Below are positions 8,169 to 16,449 of a DNA stretch of 39,402 nt, in pieces. How positions within the stretch are numbered: the first letter of the stretch is position 1; the number at the start of each line of letters is the position of its first letter. The translations under genes were made by a program, and so were the position numbers. Origin of the DNA: Acidimicrobiales bacterium (lineage in GTDB: Bacteria; Actinomycetota; Acidimicrobiia; Acidimicrobiales; Ilumatobacteraceae); NCBI GenBank assembly GCA_947465505.1, contig CANIBN010000004.1, forward strand, positions 1 through 39,402, read 5' to 3'. The notes beneath the pieces are model-generated. The model ran no database searches, was not told the origin of the DNA, and saw only the letters and a program-made list of their open reading frames with translations.

Positions 8169-10382
8169 CTATCGCGCCGCCCCGGGCACCAGGCGGTAGG
8201 CGTCGTACACGCCGTCGATCTTCTTGATGGTTCGAAGTACCGAGTCGAGGTGACCCGGGTCGGAGAGCTCGAACTCGAAGCGCATCTTGGCCACCCGGTC
8301 GGTACCCGTATGGGTGGAGCAGGCGACGATGTTGACGTGCTGATCGGACAGGGCATTGGCCACGTCACGCAGGAGTCGGGTGCGGTCCAGTGCCACCACT
8401 TCAACCGCAGCGCGGAACGACGTCCCCACGCTGTCGCGGTCCCACTCGACGTCAATGAGCCGTGCTGCCTGTCCGCCGGCCAATGACACCGCGTTCGCGC
8501 AGTCCGCGCGGTGCACCGATACTCCACGGCCTCTCGTGACAAACCCGAGAATCGGATCGCCGGGGACCGGCGTGCAGCACTTCGAGAGTCGCACGAGCAA
8601 ATCGTCGAAGCCCTCGACGTGGATACCAACCTTGTTCGCCCCTGAGCGGTACGAGCGGGGCTTCGCCACCGTCGACGCCAAGAACTCGTCATCCTGTTCG
8701 ACGAACGCACGATTGAGGCGTTGAGCGATGGAACGCGCCGAGACATGGCCTTCGCCAATTCCCACAAGCAGCGATTCGACGTCCTGGTAGTTCGCCTCTA
8801 CCGCCTCGGCAAGTAGCGGCTCGCCATCGAGAGTGTTGGCAATAGGAAGGTTCAGCCTCCGCAACTCACGCGTGAGCGTCTCTCTGCCCGCCTCGAGCAT
8901 GTCGTCTCGTCGCTCGCGTGAGAACCACTGTTTGATGCGGTTCTTCGCCCTCGGCGACGCCACGATCTGCAGCCAGTCGCGAGTCGGTCCAGCGGACTCC
9001 ACCTTGGAGGTAAACACCTCACAGGTCTCGCCCGAGCGCAGTTTGTAGTCCAAGGGAGCGAGCCGGCCATTGACACGGGCACCGATGCAGGCGTGGCCCA
9101 CCTCGGTATGGACTGCGTACGCAAAGTCGATGGGCGTCGATCCCGTGGGCAGCGATACCACCTTGCCCTTGGGTGTGAACACGAACACCTCGTCGGGCTC
9201 GAGGTCAACCTTGAGTTGCTCCATGAATTGGGCGGGGTCAGAGGTGTCCTCCTGCCAATCGATGATTCGATTGAGCCAGTCCATGTCCTCGGAGGCCCCA
9301 CCCTGCTTGTACGCCCAGTGAGCGGCTACACCCCACTCGGCTCGCTGGTGCATCTCCTTGGTCCGAATCTGCACCTCGATGGTCCGTCCCTCATGGTCAA
9401 CCACCGTCGTGTGCAGCGATTGGTAGAGGTTGAACTTGGGCATGGCGATGTAATCCTTGAAGCGCCCCACCACGGGTCGCCACATGCCATGGATGCAGCC
9501 GAGTGCCGCATAGCAGTCCTTCACCGAGTCGACGACGATGCGAATGGCAACGAGGTCAAAGATCTCCTCGAACTCCTTGCCCTTCTGCACCATCTTCTCG
9601 TAGATGCTCCAGAGTTGCTTCGGGCGACCGCGCACGTCCGCATCGATACGCAACTCACCGAGGCGCGAATGGATCTCGCCTACGGCGCGAGCGAGGTAGG
9701 TCTCCCGACCAGGTGTTCGGGTGGCCACTAGATGGTCGAGCTCGGCAAAGCGCTTCGGATACAGAGCAGCGAAGCTCAATTCCTCGAGCTGGGTCTTCAT
9801 CTCCTCCATGCCAAGCCGATTGGCCAACGGGGCATAGATGTCCATCGTCTCTTGGGCAATCCGACGCTGCTTCTCTGCCGGCATACCGGCGAGAGTCCGC
9901 ATGTTATGGAGTCGATCGGCAAGCTTGATGATGAGCACACGGAGATCGCGGGCGATTGCCACGAGCATCTTGCGCATCGTCGCGGCCTGCTGGGCCTCCT
10001 TGGAGTCGAAGTGAATCCGTTCAAGCTTGGTAAGCCCATCGACGATGTCGGCTACCTCAGACCCGAACTCTCCCTCCACATCGGCAATCGTGAGCTCGGT
10101 GTCCTCGACAGAGTCGTGGAGCAGAGCAGCAGCAAGCGAGATGTCGTCTAGGCCGATCTCTGCAACGATTCGAGCCACCTGAATCGGATGATTGATATAG
10201 CTCTCACCGGTCGTACGGCGCTGGTTGACATGAGCCTGCGCAGCAACCTCGAAGGCACGCTGGATCAGGAGCACACTCGCCTTCGGATGGCGCTGACGGA
10301 ATGGAACCAGCAGCGGTGCGAGTTCGTCGATGGTCGCGGTGGGTTGTCTCCGCCACGGCAAGACCCGATCGACGGTACCCAT
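8169..10382 (-). CDS. rel: Bifunctional (p)ppGpp synthetase/hydrolase (Rel)
   Basis: Ribosome-associated stringent response enzyme that makes and degrades (p)ppGpp. The 737-residue product has the full long-RSH layout: HD hydrolase domain with intact metal ligands (INHPIQVA, and H89-D90 in LLHDSVEDTE), synthetase domain (GRPKQLWSIYEKM, FDLVAIRIVV, RFKDYIAMPKFNLYQSLHTTV, EVQIRTKEMHQRAEWGVAAHW), TGS domain (VFVFTPKGKVVSLPTGSTPIDFAY begins it), the zinc-finger-like RLSKCCTPVPGD region and a C-terminal ACT domain. Because the HD residues are intact it should be bifunctional. ATG at 10382 is preceded by GAGG 6 nt upstream, inside the 8-bp gap to apt, so apt and rel are one operon as in many actinobacteria and Firmicutes. 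Confidence 0.97.
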   Translation of the reverse strand: MGTVDRVLPWRRQPTATIDELAPLLVPFRQRHPKASVLLIQRAFEVAAQAHVNQRRTTGESYINHPIQVARIVAEIGLDDISLAAALLHDSVEDTELTIADVEGEFGSEVADIVDGLTKLERIHFDSKEAQQAATMRKMLVAIARDLRVLIIKLADRLHNMRTLAGMPAEKQRRIAQETMDIYAPLANRLGMEEMKTQLEELSFAALYPKRFAELDHLVATRTPGRETYLARAVGEIHSRLGELRIDADVRGRPKQLWSIYEKMVQKGKEFEEIFDLVAIRIVVDSVKDCYAALGCIHGMWRPVVGRFKDYIAMPKFNLYQSLHTTVVDHEGRTIEVQIRTKEMHQRAEWGVAAHWAYKQGGASEDMDWLNRIIDWQEDTSDPAQFMEQLKVDLEPDEVFVFTPKGKVVSLPTGSTPIDFAYAVHTEVGHACIGARVNGRLAPLDYKLRSGETCEVFTSKVESAGPTRDWLQIVASPRAKNRIKQWFSRERRDDMLEAGRETLTRELRRLNLPIANTLDGEPLLAEAVEANYQDVESLLVGIGEGHVSARSIAQRLNRAFVEQDDEFLASTVAKPRSYRSGANKVGIHVEGFDDLLVRLSKCCTPVPGDPILGFVTRGRGVSVHRADCANAVSLAGGQAARLIDVEWDRDSVGTSFRAAVEVVALDRTRLLRDVANALSDQHVNIVACSTHTGTDRVAKMRFEFELSDPGHLDSVLRTIKKIDGVYDAYRLVPGAAR

Positions 10383-10390
10383 CGCCTGCC

Positions 10391-10918
10391 TCAGTAGACC
10401 AGAAGGCTCTCGGCGCGATGACCGGAAAGGCGGTCACGGCCCTTGAGGAAGTCGAGTTCGAGCACGAAGCCCAGTGCGACAACCTGGGCTCCCAGCGTCT
10501 CTGCAAGCCTGGTGGTGGCCGCCGCCGTCCCGCCGGTAGCAAGAACGTCGTCGATAATCAGCACCCGTTCGTCGGGGTGCAGGGCATCGCGGTGTATCTC
10601 CAGTTTGTCCGACCCGTATTCGAGATCGAACTCCTCACGGGCTACGGCCCACGGAAGCTTCCCGGCCTTTCGGACGGGTACGAACCCTGCACCGAGGCGA
10701 TACGCGACCGGAGCGGCGAGCACGAAGCCCCGCGCCTCGATGCCGATCACGCGCTGGATAGACAGCCCGGCAAAGCGTTCCACCAGGGCGTCAACCGTCC
10801 TCGCAAAGGCGCCAGCGTCACCGAACAACGGGGTGAGGTCGCGGAAGACCACCCCGGGCTTCGGGTAGTCCGGGATGTCCCGGATGTACTCAGCGATCCC
10901 GGTGGTGTGCTCGATCAT
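10391..10918 (-). CDS. apt: Adenine phosphoribosyltransferase
   Basis: Purine salvage enzyme: adenine + PRPP gives AMP. The 175-residue product has the family opening (IRDIPDYPKPGVVFRDLTPLF), the adenine-pocket EARGF at about 61-65, and the PRPP-binding loop VLIIDDVLATGGTA at 119-132. Length is normal for bacterial Apt. The ATG at 10918 lies 6 nt after a TAGCCT box found in the 21-bp gap after secF, so apt-rel can be transcribed separately from the upstream yajC-secD-secF unit. The secDF-apt-relA order is conserved in actinobacteria. Confidence 0.96.
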   Translation of the reverse strand: MIEHTTGIAEYIRDIPDYPKPGVVFRDLTPLFGDAGAFARTVDALVERFAGLSIQRVIGIEARGFVLAAPVAYRLGAGFVPVRKAGKLPWAVAREEFDLEYGSDKLEIHRDALHPDERVLIIDDVLATGGTAAATTRLAETLGAQVVALGFVLELDFLKGRDRLSGHRAESLLVY

Positions 10919-10924
10919 CGCTGC

Positions 10925-10930
10925 AGGCTA
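10925..10930 (-). promoter_or_regulatory. Putative -10 box of apt-rel (TAGCCT)
   Basis: TAGCCT on the minus strand ends 6 nt before the apt ATG, between the secF stop and apt. The spacing predicts transcription starting at or next to the start codon, giving apt-rel a promoter separate from the sec genes. Confidence 0.55.
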
Positions 10931-10939
10931 CCCCTGGGG

Positions 10940-12103
10940 CTAACGACGGCGCTGCTTGCGAGGACGCGGCGGATGCGAGAGCACCGTCGTTGCGTCGGCG
11001 GCCACTCGTACTTGTTCCGACACGGCTCCGCCATCGGCGGTGGCGCGAGCCCTCGACGAAGTCACACCGGCCGCCCCAGACACACGCAAACGAGACAGCT
11101 CCTCGCCCGAAGCGTGACGGTCACGCATGGCGGCATAGCGCTTCTCGCGACCCTTGAGGTTGGCAAGGATGGGTGTCGCGATGAACAACGAGGAATACGA
11201 ACCGGTAAGCAATCCGACGAAGAGGGCGAGTGCGAAGTCGACGAGAACCTCCACGCCCATGATCCACGCGCCGACAACGAGCACCGAGAGGACAGGGAGC
11301 AGCGCAGCGATACTCGTGTTGAGCGAGCGCATCAGCACTTCGTTGCTCGACAGGTTCACGATGTCGCCGTAGCCAACCTTCGAACTACCGAATCGCTTGG
11401 CGTTCTCGTGGACCTTGTCGAACACCACGATGGTGTCGTACAGCGAGAATCCGAGAATCGTCAGGAACGCGATAACCGTTGCGGGCGTAACCGTGAGATG
11501 GAGAATCGCATAGATACCCACGCTGATTGCAACGTCGTGAAGCATCGCGACGATGGCCGCGATGGCCATCTTCCACTCGAACCGCCACGAGATATACAAC
11601 GACAGCAAGATGATGAACACGATGAGGGCGACGATGGCCTTCTTCGTGATCTCCTTGCCCCACGTAGCACTCACCACGTTGCGACTGACGTCGTCCGTCG
11701 TTACCTCACCTGCCTCTGCGAGTTGCTTCTGTACCGCAACCTGCACCTCTGATGTCTGCTCGGACACCTGTATCCGCACCCGGTCGTCGCCGCCGCCGCG
11801 GCTCTGCAGGAACTCGATCTTTGCGTCTCGTGTAGAGATCCCGTTCGCCGAGAGAATCGACTCGACCTTCGACTGGGAGATGTTTGCCGAGGAGAGTTCC
11901 CACGACACGCCGCCCTTGAAGTCGATGCCGAGGTTGAGACCTCGAACGATGAGGAAGACAACCGTGAGCACGAGGATGAGACCCGAGATGCCGTATCCGA
12001 TCTTGCGGCGTCCGACGAAGTCGAAGGTGGTCTCGCCGTGGTACAGACGTCCCCAGAGGGAACGCCGTGTCGTGCTCATCCCGATCTCGCCGGTCTCGCT
12101 CAC
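10940..12103 (-). CDS. secF: Protein translocase subunit SecF
   Basis: Inner-membrane partner of SecD that uses the proton gradient to help proteins leave the SecYEG channel. The 387-residue product has TM1 (GYGISGLILVLTVVFLIV), the diagnostic GIDFKGGVSWEL motif in the first outer domain, and a C-terminal block of five helices with VIAFLTILGFSLYDTIVVFDKVHEN and SLNTSIAALLPVLSVLVVGA, then a cytoplasmic basic tail ending in RPRKQRRR. The GTG start overlaps the secD stop (GTGA); an in-frame ATG lies eight codons later. Translational coupling with secD fits the 1:1 complex. Confidence 0.96.
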   Translation of the reverse strand: MSETGEIGMSTTRRSLWGRLYHGETTFDFVGRRKIGYGISGLILVLTVVFLIVRGLNLGIDFKGGVSWELSSANISQSKVESILSANGISTRDAKIEFLQSRGGGDDRVRIQVSEQTSEVQVAVQKQLAEAGEVTTDDVSRNVVSATWGKEITKKAIVALIVFIILLSLYISWRFEWKMAIAAIVAMLHDVAISVGIYAILHLTVTPATVIAFLTILGFSLYDTIVVFDKVHENAKRFGSSKVGYGDIVNLSSNEVLMRSLNTSIAALLPVLSVLVVGAWIMGVEVLVDFALALFVGLLTGSYSSLFIATPILANLKGREKRYAAMRDRHASGEELSRLRVSGAAGVTSSRARATADGGAVSEQVRVAADATTVLSHPPRPRKQRRR

Positions 12104-13803
12104 TTGGCACCTCCCGCAACCGCCGTGTCGTCAACGGCACGGATACCGAACACCTTGCCCGTCTGGAAGGACTTGCGCCGCGACAGCAGAATGACCGCGG
12201 GACGGGTGAAGAACCAGGCGACCACCATGTCGCACAGCGTTGACAAACCGAGGAACAGGGCGAATCCACGCACCGAACCGACCGAGAGGTACCAGAGGAC
12301 CATTGCGCCGAGCAACGACACGAAGTCAGCCGCAAGGATGGTGCGCCACGCCGCTGAGAATCCACGCTGGGCAGAGTTGCGTAACGAACGTCCGGCCTTC
12401 ATCTCGTCCTTGAGGCGCTCGAAGAACACCACGTACGAGTCGACGGTGACGCCTATCGAGACAATGATTCCTGTTACTCCCGCAAGTGTGAGCACGAAAA
12501 AGTTGTCGAACAGCGTGATCATGGTCCAGATGATGGAGCCGGAGACGCACAGTCCACCGAGAATCACCAGTGCGAGCCTGCGGTAGTAGAGCAGCATCAG
12601 GAGGAGCACCAAACCGACACCAATCGCACCGGAGATAAGGCCTGCGCGAAGCGAGTCCTTGCCGAGGGTGGCCGACACCGTGCGCGACTCCTCAGCCTTC
12701 ATCTCGATAGGCGTTGCGCCGTACTTGAGAACTCGAGCGATATTGCTGGACTCGGTCTTGTCGAAATTGCCGGTGATGCGAATCTGGGCGGTGTCGAATG
12801 AAGGTTGCTGGGGCACCGGCGCCGAAATCACCTGGTGGTCGATGATGATGGCCATGCCGCCGTCCGTGCACGATGTTGCCTTCTGGTAGCAGAGTGCAGC
12901 GGCAGCATTCCAAGCGCCAAGACCCTTGGCCCCACCCTTCAGTGTGAGCGACACCTGCCAGAACCCGGTCTCCCGGTCGATTTCGGCGGTTGCGGTCTCG
13001 ACAGCGTCCTCACCCTGCGCGAACACCGGGCCGAGGGAGTAGATCACCGATCCATCACGGTCCGGGAGCACGACCTGTGCGTCCGGCTTGTCCTGATCTG
13101 CGGAGGTGAGCAGAGCGGAGGGATCAAACGGGGCCGCCGTGGTGGTCGGTCCCCCTGCAGTAGTGGGGGTAACGCCAGTCGCTCCGGCAATGGTGCTTGT
13201 GGCCGCTGCGGTAGAGGTGGTGGCCGCTGTGGTCGTGGGCTGCTGGGCCGGAGCGCGTCCGGGCCCGTTTGCGGCCGTGGTGGACGGCGCCGGAGCAACC
13301 GTGGTGGGCGGTGCGGCCGAGGTGGTGGAACCAGAACTGCTCGATGCGTCAGGACCCGTGGCGCCAGTTGCACCGGACGGGAGTGTGGTGTCTGGCACGG
13401 TGACCAGAGGTCCGCTCGCCCCGGTAAGCGGCACGGTGAGGTTCGAGAAACCACCCTGGCGAGCGAGCACCGGCCGGAAGGTGACCTTGCCGGTTGTGCC
13501 GATGAGCGACAGTGCGCGGTCCTGATCTTTGACGCCAGGCAGGTTCACCACGATGGTGTTGCCCTGTCGAATGACCTCGGCTTCGCCGATGTTCAGGCTG
13601 TTGATTCGGGCGCGATACAGCTTGACGACTTCGTCGAAAGCTGCCGGATCGGGGCTTCCGTAGGCAGGCCGAAGGGTGACCGAGGCCCCTCCCTGGAGGT
13701 CAAGGCCGAGGAGTGGTTTGTTGCCCAGTGAGAGGTTCGAGATAAGCCCCGCCAGGGCAATCACGATGATGCCGAGGAGCGAGGTGAGGAGCCGACGCTT
13801 CAT
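12100..13803 (-). CDS. secD: Protein translocase subunit SecD
   Basis: Membrane subunit of the SecDF export motor. The 567-residue product begins with TM1 (LLTSLLGIIVIALAGLI), the hallmark GLDLQGGASVTL at 33-44, then the periplasmic P1 domain and a C-terminal transmembrane block with VTGIIVSIGVTVDSYVVFFE and the LSVGSVRGFALFLGL signature. The P1 region carries a low-complexity insertion of roughly 85 residues (about 139-225), very rich in Thr, Ala, Ser, Pro and Gly. Proline/alanine-rich insertions at this site also occur in mycobacterial SecD, so this is a lineage trait rather than damage. Start ATG at 13803 lies three bases after the yajC stop. Confidence 0.95.
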   Translation of the reverse strand: MKRRLLTSLLGIIVIALAGLISNLSLGNKPLLGLDLQGGASVTLRPAYGSPDPAAFDEVVKLYRARINSLNIGEAEVIRQGNTIVVNLPGVKDQDRALSLIGTTGKVTFRPVLARQGGFSNLTVPLTGASGPLVTVPDTTLPSGATGATGPDASSSSGSTTSAAPPTTVAPAPSTTAANGPGRAPAQQPTTTAATTSTAAATSTIAGATGVTPTTAGGPTTTAAPFDPSALLTSADQDKPDAQVVLPDRDGSVIYSLGPVFAQGEDAVETATAEIDRETGFWQVSLTLKGGAKGLGAWNAAAALCYQKATSCTDGGMAIIIDHQVISAPVPQQPSFDTAQIRITGNFDKTESSNIARVLKYGATPIEMKAEESRTVSATLGKDSLRAGLISGAIGVGLVLLLMLLYYRRLALVILGGLCVSGSIIWTMITLFDNFFVLTLAGVTGIIVSIGVTVDSYVVFFERLKDEMKAGRSLRNSAQRGFSAAWRTILAADFVSLLGAMVLWYLSVGSVRGFALFLGLSTLCDMVVAWFFTRPAVILLSRRKSFQTGKVFGIRAVDDTAVAGGAK

Positions 13804-13806
13804 CGA

Positions 13807-14223
13807 TTACTGGTCGGCCTTTCCCTCACCTGAGGTGCCCTCGGCCGAGTCGTCGGATGACGCAGCGCTCGGATCTGCAACCGGCTCGCCGCCAGCGGCC
13901 TCGACGGTCGGGTTGATTTTGCGGGACACCGCCGACCGGTGCATACGAATCTCGACCTTCTTCTCGTGGTCGATCTCTACCCAGAGCACGTCGCCGTCCA
14001 CAGCGGTAACGAAGCCGTAGATGCCGCTGCTCGTGATGATCTCGTCGCCCTCATCGATGGTCTTGAGCAGGCCCTGCTGGTCGCGCATGCGCTTGCGCTG
14101 CGGCCGGATGAGCAGGAAGTACATGGCTCCACCGATCGCAAGGATCGGGATGAACGTGAGCAGCCCGGAGGCTCCGGACTTCTTGGCGGATTCCGCAGCA
14201 AGCACGGCGAGAAACATGGACAT
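13807..14223 (-). CDS. yajC: Preprotein translocase subunit YajC
   Basis: Small SecDF-associated membrane protein. The 138-residue product has one N-terminal helix (GLLTFIPILAIGGAMYFLLI), the conserved RPQRKRMRDQQGLLKTIDEGDEIITSSGIYGFV that defines the family, and an acidic, low-complexity tail (SAASSDDSAEGTSGEG). The start is ATG at 14223, with a second in-frame ATG two codons later. No classical ribosome binding site precedes it; instead a TAGCCT box and a 9-codon TTG-started frame end exactly at the base before this ATG. Placement upstream of secD-secF is the norm. Confidence 0.93.
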   Translation of the reverse strand: MSMFLAVLAAESAKKSGASGLLTFIPILAIGGAMYFLLIRPQRKRMRDQQGLLKTIDEGDEIITSSGIYGFVTAVDGDVLWVEIDHEKKVEIRMHRSAVSRKINPTVEAAGGEPVADPSAASSDDSAEGTSGEGKADQ

Positions 14224-14259
14224 TCAGGGGCCCCAGTCGGGTAGGAACAGCAACCGACG

Positions 14260-14265
14260 AGGCTA
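14260..14265 (-). promoter_or_regulatory. Putative -10 box of yajC-secD-secF (TAGCCT)
   Basis: TAGCCT on the minus strand, 36 nt upstream of the yajC ATG in the 90-bp gap after tgt. Transcription would start near 14253, giving a leader of about 30 nt, or a leaderless mini-frame beginning with TTG at 14253. Confidence 0.45.
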
Positions 14266-14313
14266 GCGGTATCCGGCACCCCGGCGGTGTCTCCCCCGTG
14301 TCAGGGCCCCGGT

Positions 14314-15411
14314 CTAGCCCCAGACCTCAAGAACGCGGGCCCGCAGGCTGGCAAGGGTGCCCGTCGAGATCGCTTCCCGTACCCGGTGCATCAGGTCGAG
14401 GGTCCAGGCAACATTGTGGAGGGAGAGCAGACGGGCGGCAGTGGGCTCGTTGACCTGAAAAAGATGTCGGATGTACCCCCGGCTATGACGAGCACACACC
14501 TCGCAGGGACACTCAGCGTCCAACGGGGAGTCGTCCAGCGCGTGCTTCGCATTCTTGATGTGCAACTTTCCCGCCCAAGTAAGGGCAGTTCCGTGGCGCC
14601 CGATTCGGGTCTGGAGCACGCAATCGAACTGGTCCACGCCGAGCGCCACGGCCTCAACCAGTGACGCCGGGTCGCCCACGCCCATGAGGTAACGGGGCCG
14701 GTCGGCGGGAAGATGCTCGATCGCCGCTGCCAGAGCGGGAAGCATCTCTGCCCGGGTCTCCCCCACGCTCAGCCCCCCGATCCCGTAGCCGTCGAACCCG
14801 ATCTCGGCCAGCCGTTGCGCACTCTCCGCTCGGAGCAGCGGGTCGAGACCGCCCTGGACGATGCCGAACAGGGATTGATCCTCGCGTCGGTGTGTCGCCT
14901 TTGCCCGCTCGGCCCAGGCCAGGGTTCGGTCGTGCGCCAATCGAATGACTGCCGGCGCTGACGGCAAGGGAGCGCAGACGTCGAGAACCATCTGGATGTC
15001 TGCTCCGAGAAGTTCTTGGGTGGACACGGCCGTCTCGGGCGTGAGGCGTTGCCACGACCCGTCGTAGGTCGAGCGGAACGTGACACCGTCATCGTCCACC
15101 TTCGGCTCAAGGGAGAACACTTGATAGCCGCCCGAGTCGGTGAGTGTGTGACCGCTCCACCCAGCAAACGCGGCAAGCCCCCCGAAACGGGCAACCGTTT
15201 CTGCCCCCGGTCGCAACATGAGGTGGTAGGTGTTACCCAGCACAATCTCGGCGCCGAGTCGTTCGTAGTCCGACGCACTCAGATACTTGATCGCACCACG
15301 GGTACCCACCGGCATGAACAGAGGCGTCTGATACGTGCCACGGGCAGTCGTAGCAACGCCACGGCGAGCCGCACCATCCTGCGCGGTGACTTCGAGATGA
15401 ATTGGTCGCAT
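14314..15411 (-). CDS. tgt: tRNA-guanine transglycosylase
   Basis: Exchanges the wobble guanine of GUN anticodons for preQ1, the entry step to queuosine in tRNA. The 365-residue TIM-barrel product shows TPLFMPVGTRGAIKYLS, GNTYHLMLRPG, the substrate-binding Asp in HTLTDSGGYQVFSL, FGIVQGGLDP, GIGGLSVGE, and the zinc site CPCEVC...RHLFQVNE...LLSLHN. The RNA-binding nucleophile region reads DCVLQTRIGRHG where E. coli-type enzymes have TRNARNG; similar forms occur in actinobacterial members. Start is the ATG at 15411, which overlaps the queA stop by one base (TAATG); the open frame extends further upstream inside queA and that extension is rejected. Operon with queA. Confidence 0.94.
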   Translation of the reverse strand: MRPIHLEVTAQDGAARRGVATTARGTYQTPLFMPVGTRGAIKYLSASDYERLGAEIVLGNTYHLMLRPGAETVARFGGLAAFAGWSGHTLTDSGGYQVFSLEPKVDDDGVTFRSTYDGSWQRLTPETAVSTQELLGADIQMVLDVCAPLPSAPAVIRLAHDRTLAWAERAKATHRREDQSLFGIVQGGLDPLLRAESAQRLAEIGFDGYGIGGLSVGETRAEMLPALAAAIEHLPADRPRYLMGVGDPASLVEAVALGVDQFDCVLQTRIGRHGTALTWAGKLHIKNAKHALDDSPLDAECPCEVCARHSRGYIRHLFQVNEPTAARLLSLHNVAWTLDLMHRVREAISTGTLASLRARVLEVWG

Positions 15412-16424
15412 TACAGAGCCCTCCGGTCGAGCAGCATCGCATCCCCGAAGGAGAGGAACCGGTATTCCTGTGCGATTGCGGTCTCGTACAGCGTCCGCCA
15501 CCGAGCGCCAATGAACGAATCGATCATCAGCAGCAGAGTTGTCTTGGGGAGGTGGAAGTTGGTGAGCATCAGATCAACAACCTTCCAGTCGTAACCGCGG
15601 TGGATGAACAACCGCGTGCGACCCTGCAGTTCCCCGAGAGTGGCAGCGGACTCGAGGGCGCGAACGCTGGTGGTGCCAACTGCCACCACTCTGCGAGCCT
15701 CGCGGCAACGCTCCATCGTTGCTTCGGAAACCCGATACCGCTCACTGTGGATGACGTGCTGCTTGGGATCGTCCACCGAAATGGGCTTGAACGTGTCGAG
15801 CCCCACCACCAACTCGACTCTCGCAAGATCTACACCGTGCGCGAAGAGCGCGTCGAGGAGGGTAGGCGTGAGATGAAGTCCGGCTGTCGGAGCGGCGGCC
15901 GAACCTGGCTCGGCTGCATACACCGTCTGGTAGCGCTCCGGGTCGGTCAGACCGGCGGTGATGTACGGGGGAAGCGGCATCTCCCCGAGGCGAACGAGTG
16001 TGTCGAGGGGGTCATCCTCCCCGAGCACACTGACCAGCAGTGTGTCCCCCGCGGCCGAGCGACCGCCGATCTCGACCACCGCTACGCCAGATTCGTCGAC
16101 CAGTTGCTCCCCCACGTGAAGCTTTCGCGCCGGACGCACCATTGCCTCCCAGGTTCGCCGCTGGGGATCGAGCGCCTCGAGCAAGAGCACCTCCGCTGCG
16201 CCGCCAGTCAAGCGACGAAGGCGCAGCCTGGCGGGCAGCACCTTCGTATCGTTCACCACGAGCAAGTCCCCGGGTTCGAGAATCTCGAGCAGATCTGACA
16301 CGTGGCGGTGCTGCGGCGAGGCACTCCCCCGATCCACCAGCAACCGTGCAGCGTCCCGGGGCTCGATCGGGGTCTGAGCAATCCGTTCCGCTGGTAGCAG
16401 GTAGTCAAAGTCGGCGAGTTGCAT
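15411..16424 (-). CDS. queA: S-adenosylmethionine:tRNA ribosyltransferase-isomerase (QueA)
   Basis: Transfers the ribosyl part of SAM to preQ1 in tRNA to give epoxyqueuosine. The 337-residue product has the family start MQLADFDYLLPAERIAQTPI, the RDAARLLV, LLVVNDTKVLPARL and LHLTPTLLD motifs, TTSVRALESAA and the C-terminal NFHLPKTTLLLMIDSF...FLSFGDAMLL. Length is normal. ATG at 16424 stands 9 nt after a TAGCCT box in the 26-bp gap after ruvB and has no Shine-Dalgarno sequence. Together with tgt it makes a queuosine module sitting between ruvB and yajC, as in Bacillus. Confidence 0.95.
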   Translation of the reverse strand: MQLADFDYLLPAERIAQTPIEPRDAARLLVDRGSASPQHRHVSDLLEILEPGDLLVVNDTKVLPARLRLRRLTGGAAEVLLLEALDPQRRTWEAMVRPARKLHVGEQLVDESGVAVVEIGGRSAAGDTLLVSVLGEDDPLDTLVRLGEMPLPPYITAGLTDPERYQTVYAAEPGSAAAPTAGLHLTPTLLDALFAHGVDLARVELVVGLDTFKPISVDDPKQHVIHSERYRVSEATMERCREARRVVAVGTTSVRALESAATLGELQGRTRLFIHRGYDWKVVDLMLTNFHLPKTTLLLMIDSFIGARWRTLYETAIAQEYRFLSFGDAMLLDRRAL

Positions 16425-16433
16425 AGCCGTAGC

Positions 16434-16439
16434 AGGCTA
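16434..16439 (-). promoter_or_regulatory. Putative -10 box of queA-tgt (TAGCCT)
   Basis: TAGCCT on the minus strand ends 9 nt before the queA ATG, within the short gap after the ruvB stop. It would let queA-tgt be expressed apart from the SOS-controlled ruv operon. Confidence 0.5.
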
Positions 16440-16449
16440 GAGCCGGGTG

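Noticed and set aside
10301-11752. 483-codon plus-strand frame across apt and secF
   Set aside because: It runs antisense over two intact genes and their junction and is rich in Arg, His and Asp with no recognisable domain.
14227-14234. GGGGCCCC palindrome before yajC as an operator
   Set aside because: An 8-bp GC palindrome without spacer is expected by chance in DNA this GC-rich and has no second copy nearby.
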